Of a stretch of 64,000 nt of DNA, positions 8,354-16,649 are shown one piece after another (within the stretch, counting starts at the first letter, position 1; every line of letters begins with the position of its first letter). The notes beneath the pieces are model-generated. The model was not told the DNA's origin, did not search any database, and saw only the letters and a list, made by a program, of their open reading frames with translations. Position numbers and translations under genes: made by a program. Source of the stretch: Pimelobacter simplex (lineage in GTDB: Bacteria; Actinomycetota; Actinomycetes; Propionibacteriales; Nocardioidaceae); NCBI GenBank assembly GCA_016803235.1, contig JADCLI010000012.1:61266-125265 (forward strand). The letters run 5' to 3'.

Positions 8354-9145
8354 TCAGCGCGGATGCCGGGCGTCGCGCAGCAGGTCCGGCGCCGGCCCGT
8401 GCGCCCTGGGGTCGAACCCCCACGGGAGTTCCAGCCGGTGGGCGTGCATGAGCTCCTCGTCGGTGAGCACGTCGTACGTCGTCCCGTCGGCCACCACCCG
8501 GCCGTCGCTGAGCACCACGGCGCGAGGACAGAGCTCGAGCGCGTAGGGCAGGTCGTGGGTGACCATCAGCAGGGTCACGTCGAGGCTGCGCAGGATGTCG
8601 GCGAGCTCGCGGCGCGAGGCGGGGTCGAGGTTGGAGCTGGGCTCGTCGAGCACCAGGATCTCCGGCTCCATCGCCAGCACGGTCGCCACCGCGACCCGCC
8701 GGCGCTGGCCGAAGGAGAGGTGGTGCGGCGGGCGGTCGGCGAAGTCGGCCATCCCGACCTGCTCGAGCGCGTCGTCCACCCGCTTGTCGAGGGCCGCACC
8801 CTTGAGGCCCAGGTTGGCCGGGCCGAAGGCGACGTCAGCCCGCACCGAGCCCATGAAGAGCTGGTCGTCGGGGTCCTGGAAGACGATGCCGACGCGGCGC
8901 CGGATCTCGAGCAGGTTCTTCTTCGTCACGGGCAGCCCGCTGACGGCGACGCTGCCCTCGCCGTGGCCGGTCTCGCCGGACAGGATGCCGTTGAGGTGGA
9001 GCACGAGCGTGGTCTTGCCGGCGCCGTTCGGCCCGAGCAGTGCGACCCGCTCGCCCCGGTGGACGTGGAGGTCAACGCCGAACAGCGCCTGGTGGCCGTC
9101 GGGGTAGGCGAAGGCGAGCCGCTGGACGTCGAGGACCGGCGTCAC
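8354..9145 (-). CDS. cbiO: ECF transporter ATPase CbiO (Ni/Co uptake)
   Basis: A 263-residue ABC ATPase, the energising subunit of a group I ECF metal importer. Walker A is GPNGAGKTT, the signature is LSFGQRRRV and Walker B ends ILVLDEPSSNLDP, followed by the switch His in MVTHDLPYAL. The Q-loop lies in VFQDPDDQLF, characteristic of cobalt and nickel CbiO/NikO. The GTG start overlaps the cbiQ stop (GTGA). It is the last gene of the four-gene M-N-Q-O operon. Metal specificity cannot be read from the ATPase. Confidence 0.93.
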   Translation of the reverse strand: MTPVLDVQRLAFAYPDGHQALFGVDLHVHRGERVALLGPNGAGKTTLVLHLNGILSGETGHGEGSVAVSGLPVTKKNLLEIRRRVGIVFQDPDDQLFMGSVRADVAFGPANLGLKGAALDKRVDDALEQVGMADFADRPPHHLSFGQRRRVAVATVLAMEPEILVLDEPSSNLDPASRRELADILRSLDVTLLMVTHDLPYALELCPRAVVLSDGRVVADGTTYDVLTDEELMHAHRLELPWGFDPRAHGPAPDLLRDARHPR

Positions 9146-9831
9146 TTCACACCCTCCGGGAGCTTTCCGTCGTACCCCCGGGACAGCATCGCGAGATGCA
9201 CCCGCTCACCCCTCTCGTACGACCTCACGAACAGCGCGCCGAGCGTACGCGCCAGCGCCGGCCAGTGCCGCGGCGACCGGGGGTCGACGCCGCGCGAGCG
9301 CATCGCGGTCACCATCCGTCCGAGGTCGCCGGTGACGACGTCGAGGTAGCGGATCATGAAGCCCATGATCTGCACGACCAGGTCGGGCATCCGCAGCCGC
9401 TGCAGGCCACGCAGCACGTCGGCCGGCTCGGTCGTGGCGGCCAGGGTGAGCGAGGCGAGCACGCCCAGCGTGCCCTTGGCGACCAGTCCCCAGGCCGCCA
9501 GCAGGCCCGACTCGGAGAGGGAGACCTCCCACCCCCCGAGCGGTACGGCGACGCGCGGCCCCTCGGCGACGAAGGGCATCAGCGCGGCGAACACCAGGAA
9601 CGGGACCTCGACGACCATCCGCGGCAGCAGGTAGGTCAGCGGCACCCGGGCCAGCAGCACCACGCCCAGCAGGAGGACCAGGTAGCCACCGAAGACCGGG
9701 TACCACTCGCGCGGCGTGGCGACCACCGTCAGCACGAAGCCGAGCAGGACCAGGACCTTCAGGTGCGCCGGGGCGCGGTGCACCACGGAGTGCCCGTGGA
9801 AGTGCAGCCGGTGCCCGTGCCCTGCGCCCAT
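9142..9831 (-). CDS. cbiQ: ECF transporter transmembrane subunit CbiQ
   Basis: A 229-residue integral membrane T-component that couples ATP hydrolysis to the M-subunit. It starts with a His-rich cytoplasmic tail (GAGHGHRLHFHGHS), then has several hydrophobic segments, and carries the coupling motifs near the C-terminus (RSRGVDPRS and LAMLSRGYDG) that touch the ATPase. The His cluster may bind metal. It lies 15 bases downstream of the N-subunit gene and overlaps cbiO. Confidence 0.92.
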   Translation of the reverse strand: MGAGHGHRLHFHGHSVVHRAPAHLKVLVLLGFVLTVVATPREWYPVFGGYLVLLLGVVLLARVPLTYLLPRMVVEVPFLVFAALMPFVAEGPRVAVPLGGWEVSLSESGLLAAWGLVAKGTLGVLASLTLAATTEPADVLRGLQRLRMPDLVVQIMGFMIRYLDVVTGDLGRMVTAMRSRGVDPRSPRHWPALARTLGALFVRSYERGERVHLAMLSRGYDGKLPEGVK

Positions 9832-9846
9832 CTGCGCTCGCCTCCG

Positions 9847-10158
9847 TCAGGCGTGCGGGGTGCGCCGGCGCAGCACCCAGAAGAGTCCGCCCCCGATGAG
9901 GAGGGTGAGGCCGACCCCGGCGACGCCGGCGATGCCGCCGCTCAACCGCTCGTCGTCGACGCCCTTAGTGCCGTAGTCCGCGAACGGGCTGCCGGTGTCG
10001 ACCGGCTCCTTCGCGGTGTCGATGAAGCCGGTCTTGCCGGCGACGTACTCGAGCCCGTCCGGGTGGCTGCTGGCGTAGTAGCTGCCGACCCCGGCGACCA
10101 GGAGCGCGACGAGCAGGCCGATCGCGAGGAAGCGACGGTTCTTCACGACGTTGTTCAT
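9847..10158 (-). CDS. PDGLE-domain N-subunit of Ni/Co ECF transporter (NikN-like)
   Basis: A 103-residue protein with an N-terminal transmembrane helix (FLAIGLLVALLVAGVGS), an extracytoplasmic loop containing HPDGLEYVAGKTGF, the diagnostic PDGLE motif, and a second helix (GVGLTLLIGGGLFWVL). PDGLE proteins replace classical CbiN in many nickel and some cobalt systems, so this subunit leans toward NikN. ATG at 10158 overlaps the cbiM stop (ATGA), indicating coupling. It is required with the M-subunit for substrate capture in related systems. Confidence 0.85.
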   Translation of the reverse strand: MNNVVKNRRFLAIGLLVALLVAGVGSYYASSHPDGLEYVAGKTGFIDTAKEPVDTGSPFADYGTKGVDDERLSGGIAGVAGVGLTLLIGGGLFWVLRRRTPHA

Positions 10159-10841
10159 GCAGCGACCTCCTCGGCGAGCAGCGGACGGCGGCCGGCGAGC
10201 CCGCGCGCGCCGTAGACCAGGTCGGGACGGGAGGCGACCACGGCGCTGACGACCAGGCCGGTGATGACGGCCTCGCCGATGCCGATCACGGTGTGCCAGC
10301 CGACCATGGTGACGAGCACCTTGCCGAAGGCGATGTCGGCGGTGCCGCCCACCGCGAAGAGCAGGCTGAACACGGCGGCGACAGCGGGCACCGAGACGAG
10401 GGCACCGAGCGCGGCGGCGAGCGGCACCGAGCCGAGTCTGCGGGGCAGCACGAGCAGCACGAGCCGGAAGGCGCCGTAGCCGACGAAGACGCCGGCCAGG
10501 CCCATCAGCGTGATGTTGGTGCCGAGGGCGGTCAGGCCGCCGTCGGCCATGAACAGGCCCTGGACGAGCAGCACGACGCTGATGCACAGCGCACCGGTCC
10601 ACGGACCGACCAGCACGGCGGCGAGCGCACCGCCGAGGAGGTGCCCGCTGGTGCCGGCGCCGACCGGGAAGTTGATCATCTGGCCCGCGAACACGAACGC
10701 GGCCACGAGGCCGGCCATCGGTGCGGTCCGGTCGTCGAGCTCGGCGCGCGCCTTGCGCAGCGCGATGCCGACGCCGGCTGCGGCGACGACGCCGGTCGCG
10801 ACCGAGGTCGGGGCGTCGAGGAAGCCGTCGGGGACGTGCAT
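10155..10841 (-). CDS. cbiM: CbiM/NikM substrate-binding membrane subunit
   Basis: A 228-residue S-component beginning MHVPDGFLDAP. The N-terminal Met-His pair is placed in the membrane and, in characterised CbiM and NikM, the free N-terminus and His2 coordinate the metal. Further conserved parts are INFPVGAGTSGHLLGGAL and the GTNITLMG segment; six to seven helices are predicted by eye. First gene of the operon. The Nur-like box about 80-90 bases upstream suggests nickel rather than cobalt (inference). No cobalamin riboswitch fits in the short leader. Confidence 0.9.
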   Translation of the reverse strand: MHVPDGFLDAPTSVATGVVAAAGVGIALRKARAELDDRTAPMAGLVAAFVFAGQMINFPVGAGTSGHLLGGALAAVLVGPWTGALCISVVLLVQGLFMADGGLTALGTNITLMGLAGVFVGYGAFRLVLLVLPRRLGSVPLAAALGALVSVPAVAAVFSLLFAVGGTADIAFGKVLVTMVGWHTVIGIGEAVITGLVVSAVVASRPDLVYGARGLAGRRPLLAEEVAA

Positions 10842-10919
10842 GGGTGAGCCTCCACTCGATCCGGTGTTCGGCCGTCCGGCACCGGGGTAGTTAGATGGTC
10901 ACGAGCACCGCCCACCTTA

Positions 10920-10942
10920 TTGCATGCTGTTTGCAACAGCAT
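10920..10942. promoter_or_regulatory. Nur-like box overlapping a second perfect dyad
   Basis: TTGCAT-GCTGT-TTGCAA at 10920-10936 matches the published Streptomyces Nur box pattern (tTGCaa, five bases, ttGCAA) at 11 of 12 defined positions. It overlaps a perfect 8-bp inverted repeat, ATGCTGTT/AACAGCAT with a 3-base spacer, at 10924-10942. It sits in an AT-richer patch between cbiM (start 10841, minus) and the peroxiredoxin (start 10963, plus), so a Fur-family regulator could control either or both. Assignment to Nur is inference from the motif. Confidence 0.6.
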
Positions 10943-10962
10943 CACTGCGTCAGGAGATCCCC

Positions 10963-11457
10963 ATGAGCGACCAGGCCAGGCTGGCAGCGGGCGACCGCGC
11001 CCCGGACTTCTCCCTCGCCTCCGACCAGGGTGGCGAGGTCGACCTCTACGACCTGCTGGAGCAGGGCAAGAAGGTGATCGTGTACTTCTACCCGGCGGCG
11101 ATGACCCCCGGCTGCACCAAGCAGGCGTGCGACTTCACCGACTCCCTCGACGCGCTCCAGGCGGCCGGCTACACGGTCGTCGGGATCTCGAAGGACACCA
11201 CGACCAAGCTGGCGAAGTTCCGTGAGCGCGACGGCCTGACGATCACCCTGCTCGCCGACCCCGAACTGGCGGTGCACAAGACCTACGGCGCCTACGGCGA
11301 GAAGAAGCTCTACGGCAAGGTCGTCGAGGGCGTCATCCGCTCCACCTTCGTCATCGACAGCGACGGAACCGTCGAGCTCGCGCAGTACAACGTCAAGGCG
11401 ACCGGGCACGTCGCCAAGCTGCGCCGCGACCTCGGGCTCCCCGTCCCGCCCGCCTGA
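10963..11457 (+). CDS. bcp: peroxiredoxin Q/BCP (thioredoxin-dependent thiol peroxidase)
   Basis: A 164-residue cytoplasmic thiol peroxidase that reduces hydroperoxides using thioredoxin. The active site is TPGCTKQAC, with peroxidatic Cys51 and resolving Cys56 five residues later as in PrxQ/BCP proteins. ATG at 10963 follows AGGAG at a good distance; an in-frame ATG at 10924 lies inside the regulatory dyad and is rejected. It is divergent from the nickel/cobalt transporter, with the shared Nur-like box immediately upstream of its ribosome binding site. Confidence 0.92.
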   Translation: MSDQARLAAGDRAPDFSLASDQGGEVDLYDLLEQGKKVIVYFYPAAMTPGCTKQACDFTDSLDALQAAGYTVVGISKDTTTKLAKFRERDGLTITLLADPELAVHKTYGAYGEKKLYGKVVEGVIRSTFVIDSDGTVELAQYNVKATGHVAKLRRDLGLPVPPA

Positions 11458-11509
11458 CCCACCCGCCCGGCCGAACGGCTCGGACCTGCCTGCCCCTGAA
11501 GGACACCCG

Positions 11510-12736
11510 ATGAAGCTGCACCAGTCGCTCGCCGAGCTCGCCCGCGACCACGGCACTGCGCTGTTCCGCGACGCGACCGCGTTCCGCGGTTCTCTCGACG
11601 ACTACCTCGACGAGGGGCAGGCCTCCAGCGGCACCATCAACCTGCTCACCGACGCGGTCCGCCTGGGCGCCCTCGACGGCCTGGTCACCATGCTCGACAG
11701 CGGCGCCAGCCCGGCCGACGCCGTCGAGTCCGCCGGCCAGCGCCTCGCCCGCGACCGCGGGAGCGCCGACGTGCGCGGCTGCCAGTGGGCGATCGCCGTC
11801 CTCGGCTTCGCGCTCGGCAAGGTCCCCGAGTCTCTCGTCGCGGGGCTCGACCCCGACGCCGGCACGGCGGCCCCGCCGAGCCACGGCCCGGGCGGAACCG
11901 CCCCGAGCCAGCCGCCGATCACCTCGCCCGTCACCTCGCCGATCACCTCGCCGGTCCAGCAGCCCTTCGCGGCGCCGGCGCAGCAGCCGATCATGTCGCC
12001 GCCGCACCAGCCCGTGGGGTCGTCGTACCCGGCTCCGGGACAGGCGGCCTGGGCCCAGCCCACACCGCCGAAGAAGTCCGGCACCGGCTTCATCGTGGGC
12101 GCCATCGCCGTGGCCCTGGTCGTGATCGTGGCCGGCATCGTCGGCATCGTGATCGTCGCCGGCAGCGACGACGACAAGTCAGCCGACGACCCGACGTCGC
12201 AGACCACGGACGCCGGCACGGGCACGACCGACGAGCCGACCGACGACAGCGGCGAGAGCCCCGACCCCAGCGCCAACGTCGCCACCGGCACCGGCTACGA
12301 GGCCGAGCTCCCCGACGGCTGGATCGACGGCACCGACGACTTCACCGCGCAGAACCCCGGCCTCAGCACGCTCGACCGCGTGTTCATCTGGGGCTCGACG
12401 TTCAACACCGCGCGCGGCAACGTGATCGTGGAGACCCAGTCGGCCTACGGCAGCAGCGACCCCGAGGACCTGGCCGACGACTGGAAGACGGCGCTGACCG
12501 CCGACGACGACACCGCCACGACCACCGAGATCGACGACACCACCATCGACGGCCAGACCGCGCTCGGTGTCGACATCAGCCGCACCAACGACAACGGCAT
12601 CGACGTCGCCCAGCGCTCCTACCTCGTGATCAGCGGCGACACGGCGTACTCGATCACCGTCTCGCTCAAGGACGGCGACGACGACGTGCTCAGCAGGTTC
12701 GACGACATCCTCAGCGGCTGGCGCTGGACGGAATGA
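11510..12736 (+). CDS. single-pass membrane protein with N-terminal helical module and exported C-terminal domain
   Basis: A 408-residue protein with four parts. Residues 1-105 form a helical module (LAELARDHGTALFRDA to WAIAVLGFALGK) resembling the roughly 100-residue modules at the ends of multidomain bacterial signalling proteins. Residues 115-185 are a Pro-rich linker with the repeat ITSPVTSPITSP. One transmembrane helix follows (about 192-220), then an acidic stretch and an exported domain of about 150 residues (YEAELPDGWIDGTDDF to SGWRWTE) reminiscent of LpqN/PsbP-like folds. The next gene begins one base after its stop, so the two are likely partners. Function unknown. Confidence 0.75.
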   Translation: MKLHQSLAELARDHGTALFRDATAFRGSLDDYLDEGQASSGTINLLTDAVRLGALDGLVTMLDSGASPADAVESAGQRLARDRGSADVRGCQWAIAVLGFALGKVPESLVAGLDPDAGTAAPPSHGPGGTAPSQPPITSPVTSPITSPVQQPFAAPAQQPIMSPPHQPVGSSYPAPGQAAWAQPTPPKKSGTGFIVGAIAVALVVIVAGIVGIVIVAGSDDDKSADDPTSQTTDAGTGTTDEPTDDSGESPDPSANVATGTGYEAELPDGWIDGTDDFTAQNPGLSTLDRVFIWGSTFNTARGNVIVETQSAYGSSDPEDLADDWKTALTADDDTATTTEIDDTTIDGQTALGVDISRTNDNGIDVAQRSYLVISGDTAYSITVSLKDGDDDVLSRFDDILSGWRWTE

Positions 12737-12737
12737 G

Positions 12738-14684
12738 GTGAGCCGGCGCGGAAGGTGGGTGCCTCGGGCCCTGCTGGTCGCGCCCCTCGTCGCGCTCCTG
12801 CTGTCCTCGGCGCCCGCCCACGCTGGTGACGGGGCCGGGGCCGCGTCCGCCGAGCAGTCCTTGGCCGAGACCTTCGCGCCGGTGCTGATGCTCGTGCGCC
12901 AGGACGAGGCGTGCGGCCCCGGCGAGCCCTACTCCCCCAGCGCGGTCGAGGTCCTGTTCGACAACCCGACGGTCGCGCTGCGCGGGCCCTGGACCCAGCG
13001 CGACCTCGTCCAGGTCGGCCCCTCCGCCGAGGAGGTGTCAGCCGGGCTGCCGGGCTACGAGCTCGACCTGCCCGGCAACCCTCTCGTGCCGGGCTGCGAC
13101 TACGAGCGCTGGGCCAAGCGGCAGTGGCGCGGCGCGAAGCCGACGATCTACGCGCACGTCGCGACCCAGAAGGGCGTCGAGGACCGGATCGCGCTGCAGT
13201 ACTTCTTCTTCTACGCGTTCAACGACTACAACAACAAGCACGAGACCGACTGGGAGCGGATCCAGCTCGAGTTCGAGGCGCCGGACGCGGCGACCGCGCT
13301 GGCCGAGGGGCTCGACCCCGACCTGGTCGTCTACTCGCAGCACTATGGGTCAGAGAAGGCCGCCTGGGACGACGACAAGCTCGAGATCGAGGACCGCACC
13401 CACCCGGTCGTCTACGTCTCCGCCGGTTCGCACGCCAACCAGTTCTCCGCCGGCGTTTTCATGGGCAACTCGGCCACCACGGGATTCGGCTGCGACACCA
13501 CCGCCGGGGAGCACGACGCCGTGCGGGCCGAGGTGCGCTCGATCCCGTCGGATCCCGCACTGGCTCGGGCGGCGTACCCCTGGATCGGCTACGAGGGCCA
13601 CTACGGCGAGGTCGGCCCCCAGCGTTTCTACGCCGGCCCGACCGGCCCCAACCGCAAGCAGGCGTGGTCGAAGCCGTTCTCGTGGTCGGCCAAGGCGCGA
13701 GAGTCCTCGATCGAGGTGCCGGGAGGCGGCGCCAGCAGCAGCGCGGTGGCCGAGACCTACTGCGACCTGGTCGGCAAGGGCAGCGACCTGTTCCGGCGCT
13801 ACGTCGACGACCCGTGGCGCGGTCTGGTGGTGCTGCTCGCGACACTGCTGGGCGTCGGCTGGCTGCTGCGCAGGACGGCATGGGCTACGACCGCACTGCC
13901 GTTGCGGGTACGCCGCTCGAGCGGCCAGGTGGTCTCCGCGTCGCTCCAGGTGCTCGGTGACCGTCCGGGCCTGTTCGCACGTGCGATGGCCCCGCCGGCG
14001 CTGCTCAACGTCCTCGCCGCCGTGCTCCAGGGCGTCAGCGTCTCGAGCGCCGTCCCCGGCTGGGTCGGCGGTGTGGCCGTCCTGCTCGGCAGCTTGGCGC
14101 TGCCCGTGTCCGCGGGCGCCCTGGCCGTGGTCGTCGGCGTCCTCGACAAGGACGGTACCGAGGCGCGGGTGGACCTGCGGGCGGCGTACGGCGCCAGCAT
14201 GCGCCGTCTCGCCGCCGGCCTGCCCGCCGTGCTCGTCGCGGCCCTGCTCGTCGTCGGCTTCACGACCTCGATCGTGCTCGCGCCGCTCGCACTGGTCGTG
14301 CTGACGGCGGGCGTGCTGCTCGTGCCGGTCGTGGTGCTCGAGCTGCGCCGCGGCTTCGCCGGGCTGCCCCGCAGCATCCGGTTGATCCGGCACTCGTTCG
14401 GCACGCTGGTCCCCGTGCTGGCGCTGGGGCTGCTGCTGCTCACGACGATCGGTGCCGTGGTCGCCGCGCTGCTGTTCGTCGTGGTGCCGGTGCCGTTCGT
14501 CGTGCTCAACGCGGTGCCGTCGGTCGTGCTCGGCGTGGTCTGGCCGTTCGTCGCGCTGATGTGCGTCTACGCCTACGCGAGCGCCGTGGCCCGTTCCCGG
14601 GAGGCTCAGGAGAGCCAGGACCGGGCGGCCGTGACCAGCGCTGCCACACCCGACTCCAGCGCCGGGGCGGCGAGCGGGGCGTAG
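12738..14684 (+). CDS. Vps62-like domain membrane protein
   Basis: A 648-residue protein with a signal peptide (about 1-29). Its exported part resembles Vps62/DUF946 proteins: FAPVLML near the start, FNDYNNKHETDWERI and YVSAGSHANQF, and GYEGHYGEVGPQ. About residue 350 onward it becomes an integral membrane domain of roughly seven helices. The GTG start is one base after the previous stop, implying coupling. Its 3' end overlaps the convergent M20 hydrolase gene by 79 bases. Vps62 proteins are poorly understood; no activity is assigned. The fusion to a polytopic membrane domain is notable. Confidence 0.75.
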   Translation: MSRRGRWVPRALLVAPLVALLLSSAPAHAGDGAGAASAEQSLAETFAPVLMLVRQDEACGPGEPYSPSAVEVLFDNPTVALRGPWTQRDLVQVGPSAEEVSAGLPGYELDLPGNPLVPGCDYERWAKRQWRGAKPTIYAHVATQKGVEDRIALQYFFFYAFNDYNNKHETDWERIQLEFEAPDAATALAEGLDPDLVVYSQHYGSEKAAWDDDKLEIEDRTHPVVYVSAGSHANQFSAGVFMGNSATTGFGCDTTAGEHDAVRAEVRSIPSDPALARAAYPWIGYEGHYGEVGPQRFYAGPTGPNRKQAWSKPFSWSAKARESSIEVPGGGASSSAVAETYCDLVGKGSDLFRRYVDDPWRGLVVLLATLLGVGWLLRRTAWATTALPLRVRRSSGQVVSASLQVLGDRPGLFARAMAPPALLNVLAAVLQGVSVSSAVPGWVGGVAVLLGSLALPVSAGALAVVVGVLDKDGTEARVDLRAAYGASMRRLAAGLPAVLVAALLVVGFTTSIVLAPLALVVLTAGVLLVPVVVLELRRGFAGLPRSIRLIRHSFGTLVPVLALGLLLLTTIGAVVAALLFVVVPVPFVVLNAVPSVVLGVVWPFVALMCVYAYASAVARSREAQESQDRAAVTSAATPDSSAGAASGA

Positions 14685-15832
14685 CGCGGCGAGTGGTTGG
14701 ACGGCAGGTCGGCGACCGCCGTCCGGATCTCCTCGAGAGTCTCCGCGCCGGCGAACAGCGCCGGGTCCGCGCCCCCGAGCAGCCAGTAGGCGCAGGGCGC
14801 ACCGGCCGCGGCGGCAAGGATGCCGACGTCCTCGCTGCCGGTGACGGGCCCGGGGTCGACGACGATCCAGCGGCCGGCGGCGCTGAACGCCTCCCGTACC
14901 CGCTCGCTGGCCGCGGCGTCGTTGACGACGGGTGGGAAGGTGTGGAGCACCTCGATCTCGGGTGGTCGCGGGGCGTCGGCGGCTGCCGCCTCCGCCCGAA
15001 CCATCCGCTCGATCGCCGCGAGGACGCCCACTCGCACCGCCTCGTCCGTGGTGCGGACGCTCAGCCCCAGCACCGCGCTGTCGGGGATGACGTTGGGCGC
15101 GACACCGGCGTGGAAGGATCCGACGGTGACCACGACGGTCTCGGTCGCCGCGACCTCGCGCGACACCACCGTCTGCAGTCGCTGGACGAGGGCCGCACCC
15201 ATCACGACCGGGTCGACGGTCGCCTCGGGCCGCGACCCGTGACCGCCTCTGCCGTGCAGCGTGATCCGCAGCGCGTCGGACGCCGCGAACGCCGGGCCGG
15301 GACGGACGCCGAGCACACCCACCGGCAGCGGCGCGACGTGCTGCCCCAGGACGACCTCCGGCGTACCGAACCGAGCGAAGATCCCGTCGTCGACCATCGC
15401 CTGCGCCCCGCCGCCGCCCTCCTCGTCGGGCTGGAACACCAGCATCAGCCGGCCCTGCCAACTGTTGTCCTCCGCCAGCGCGGCCGCGGCCCCGAGCAGG
15501 CAGGTCGTGTGCAGGTCGTGCCCGCACGCGTGCATCACCGGCACGCTCTCCCCGTTGGCATCGGTCGCCGTCGCCGTGCTGGCGTACGGGAGCCCGGTGT
15601 CCTCGAGCACCGGCAGCGCGTCCATGTCGGCGCGCAGCAGGACCGTGCCACCCCGGCCGCGGTCGAGCACCCCGACGACGCCGGTCCCGCCGACACCAGT
15701 GGCGACGTCGTACCCGAGGGCACGGAGCCGCCCAGCCACGATTCCGGCGGTGCGGTGCTCCTGCCGACCGAGCTCGGGGTGGCGGTGCAGGTCCTCGTAG
15801 ATCGCGACGAGCGGGTCGAGCTCTACGGCCAT
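14606..15832 (-). CDS. M20D-family amidohydrolase (IAA-amino acid hydrolase/carboxypeptidase type)
   Basis: A 408-residue zinc-dependent aminoacylase or carboxypeptidase-like enzyme. Visible metal-site motifs are LLRADMDALP (about 65-74), VMHACGHDLHTT (about 99-110), QPDEEGGGGAQAM and GQHVAPLPVG, with the dimerisation lid in between (HGRGGHGSRPE). The family removes N-acyl groups from amino acids or opens N-acyl conjugates; substrate unassigned. ATG at 15832 is preferred to an upstream start because the protein then begins at the usual place (MAVELDPLVAIYEDLHRHPE). The final 79 bases are antisense to the end of the Vps62 gene. Confidence 0.88.
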   Translation of the reverse strand: MAVELDPLVAIYEDLHRHPELGRQEHRTAGIVAGRLRALGYDVATGVGGTGVVGVLDRGRGGTVLLRADMDALPVLEDTGLPYASTATATDANGESVPVMHACGHDLHTTCLLGAAAALAEDNSWQGRLMLVFQPDEEGGGGAQAMVDDGIFARFGTPEVVLGQHVAPLPVGVLGVRPGPAFAASDALRITLHGRGGHGSRPEATVDPVVMGAALVQRLQTVVSREVAATETVVVTVGSFHAGVAPNVIPDSAVLGLSVRTTDEAVRVGVLAAIERMVRAEAAAADAPRPPEIEVLHTFPPVVNDAAASERVREAFSAAGRWIVVDPGPVTGSEDVGILAAAAGAPCAYWLLGGADPALFAGAETLEEIRTAVADLPSNHSPRYAPLAAPALESGVAALVTAARSWLS

Positions 15833-15907
15833 GCGCCGATCCTGCCCTCGCACCGCGGATGTGGCAACGACCCCCGCCGCGGCGCGCCCTAGACTCGTCC
15901 CACTCAC

Positions 15908-15989
15908 GCCGGAGTGGTGGAACTGGCAGACACGCAGGTTTTAGGTACCTGTGCCTTCGGGTGTGCGGGTTCGAGTCCCGCCTTCGGCA
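15908..15989 (+). tRNA. tRNA-Leu (anticodon TAG)
   Basis: The 5' acceptor strand GCCGGAG pairs with CTTCGGC at the 3' end, followed by discriminator A and two encoded C residues. The anticodon stem CAGGT/ACCTG holds the loop TTTAGGT, giving anticodon TAG (reads CUA). The T-arm contains GGTTCGAGTCC, and a long variable arm (TGCCTTCGGGTGT) marks it as class II, as for leucine. TAGACT at 15890-15895 could be the -10 hexamer. Confidence 0.95.
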
Positions 15990-16013
15990 CCGACCAGGAT
16001 CGATGACGATCGT

Positions 16014-16649
16014 TCAGGCCAGCAGCTGCGCCACCAGCGGCGCGACCTCGCGCAGCGCCTTGCCGCGATGGGAGATGGCGTCCTTGTCCTCGCGGGACAG
16101 CTCGGCGGTGGTCAGGCCGGGGCGCTCGTCGGCGACGAAGAGCACGTCGTACCCGAACCCGCCGCTCCCCCGCACCTCCCGGACGACCTGACCGTCCATC
16201 CGGCCCTCGACGACGATCTCGCGACCGTCGGGGTGGACGACGGCGACAGCGCACGTGAAGTGGGCGGTACGACGCTCGTCCGGGACGTCGGCGAGCTGGG
16301 CCAGGAGCAGCTCGTTGTTGCGGTCGTCGGACTTCGGCGGGCCGGACCAGCGGGCGGAGAGCACCCCGGGCATCCCGTTGAGGGCGTCGACGCACAGGCC
16401 GGAGTCGTCGGCGAGGGTGGGCAGGCCGGTGGCCGCGACGCCGGCGCGGGCCTTGAGCAGGGCGTTGCCCTCGAAGGTCGGCTGGTCCTCGACGGGCTCG
16501 TCGAAGGGGGCGACGTCGTCGAGGCCGACGACCTCGACGGCCGTCATGTGCTCGGCGAGGATCCGGCGCATCTCCTCGAGCTTCTTGGCGTTGCGGGAGG
16601 CGACGAGCACCTTGGTTCCGAGGCTCGCTGGCGCTCGCACCTCAACCAC
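16014..16649 (-). CDS. rdgB: RdgB/HAM1-type XTP/dITP diphosphatase
   Basis: A 211-residue housekeeping pyrophosphatase that hydrolyses XTP, ITP and dITP to monophosphates, preventing incorporation of deaminated purines. Motifs visible: [14 protein letters not shown] at the N-terminus, [10 protein letters not shown], the catalytic [12 protein letters not shown], and GFGYDVLFV with SHRGKAL at the end. The GTG start at 16649 overlaps the rph stop; a later GTG could shorten the N-terminus by several residues. The rph-rdgB order is conserved across many bacteria. Confidence 0.94.
   Translation of the reverse strand: MVEVRAPASLGTKVLVASRNAKKLEEMRRILAEHMTAVEVVGLDDVAPFDEPVEDQPTFEGNALLKARAGVAATGLPTLADDSGLCVDALNGMPGVLSARWSGPPKSDDRNNELLLAQLADVPDERRTAHFTCAVAVVHPDGREIVVEGRMDGQVVREVRGSGGFGYDVLFVADERPGLTTAELSREDKDAISHRGKALREVAPLVAQLLA

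Noticed and set aside
10842-10962. Cobalamin or NiCo riboswitch upstream of the metal transporter
   Set aside because: The gap is only about 120 bases and lacks a B12-box or the four-way junction of NiCo switches. The palindromes fit a protein operator better.
13350-15527. A 725-codon open frame on the minus strand
   Set aside because: Antisense to the Vps62 membrane protein and out of frame with the M20 hydrolase; no recognisable domain.
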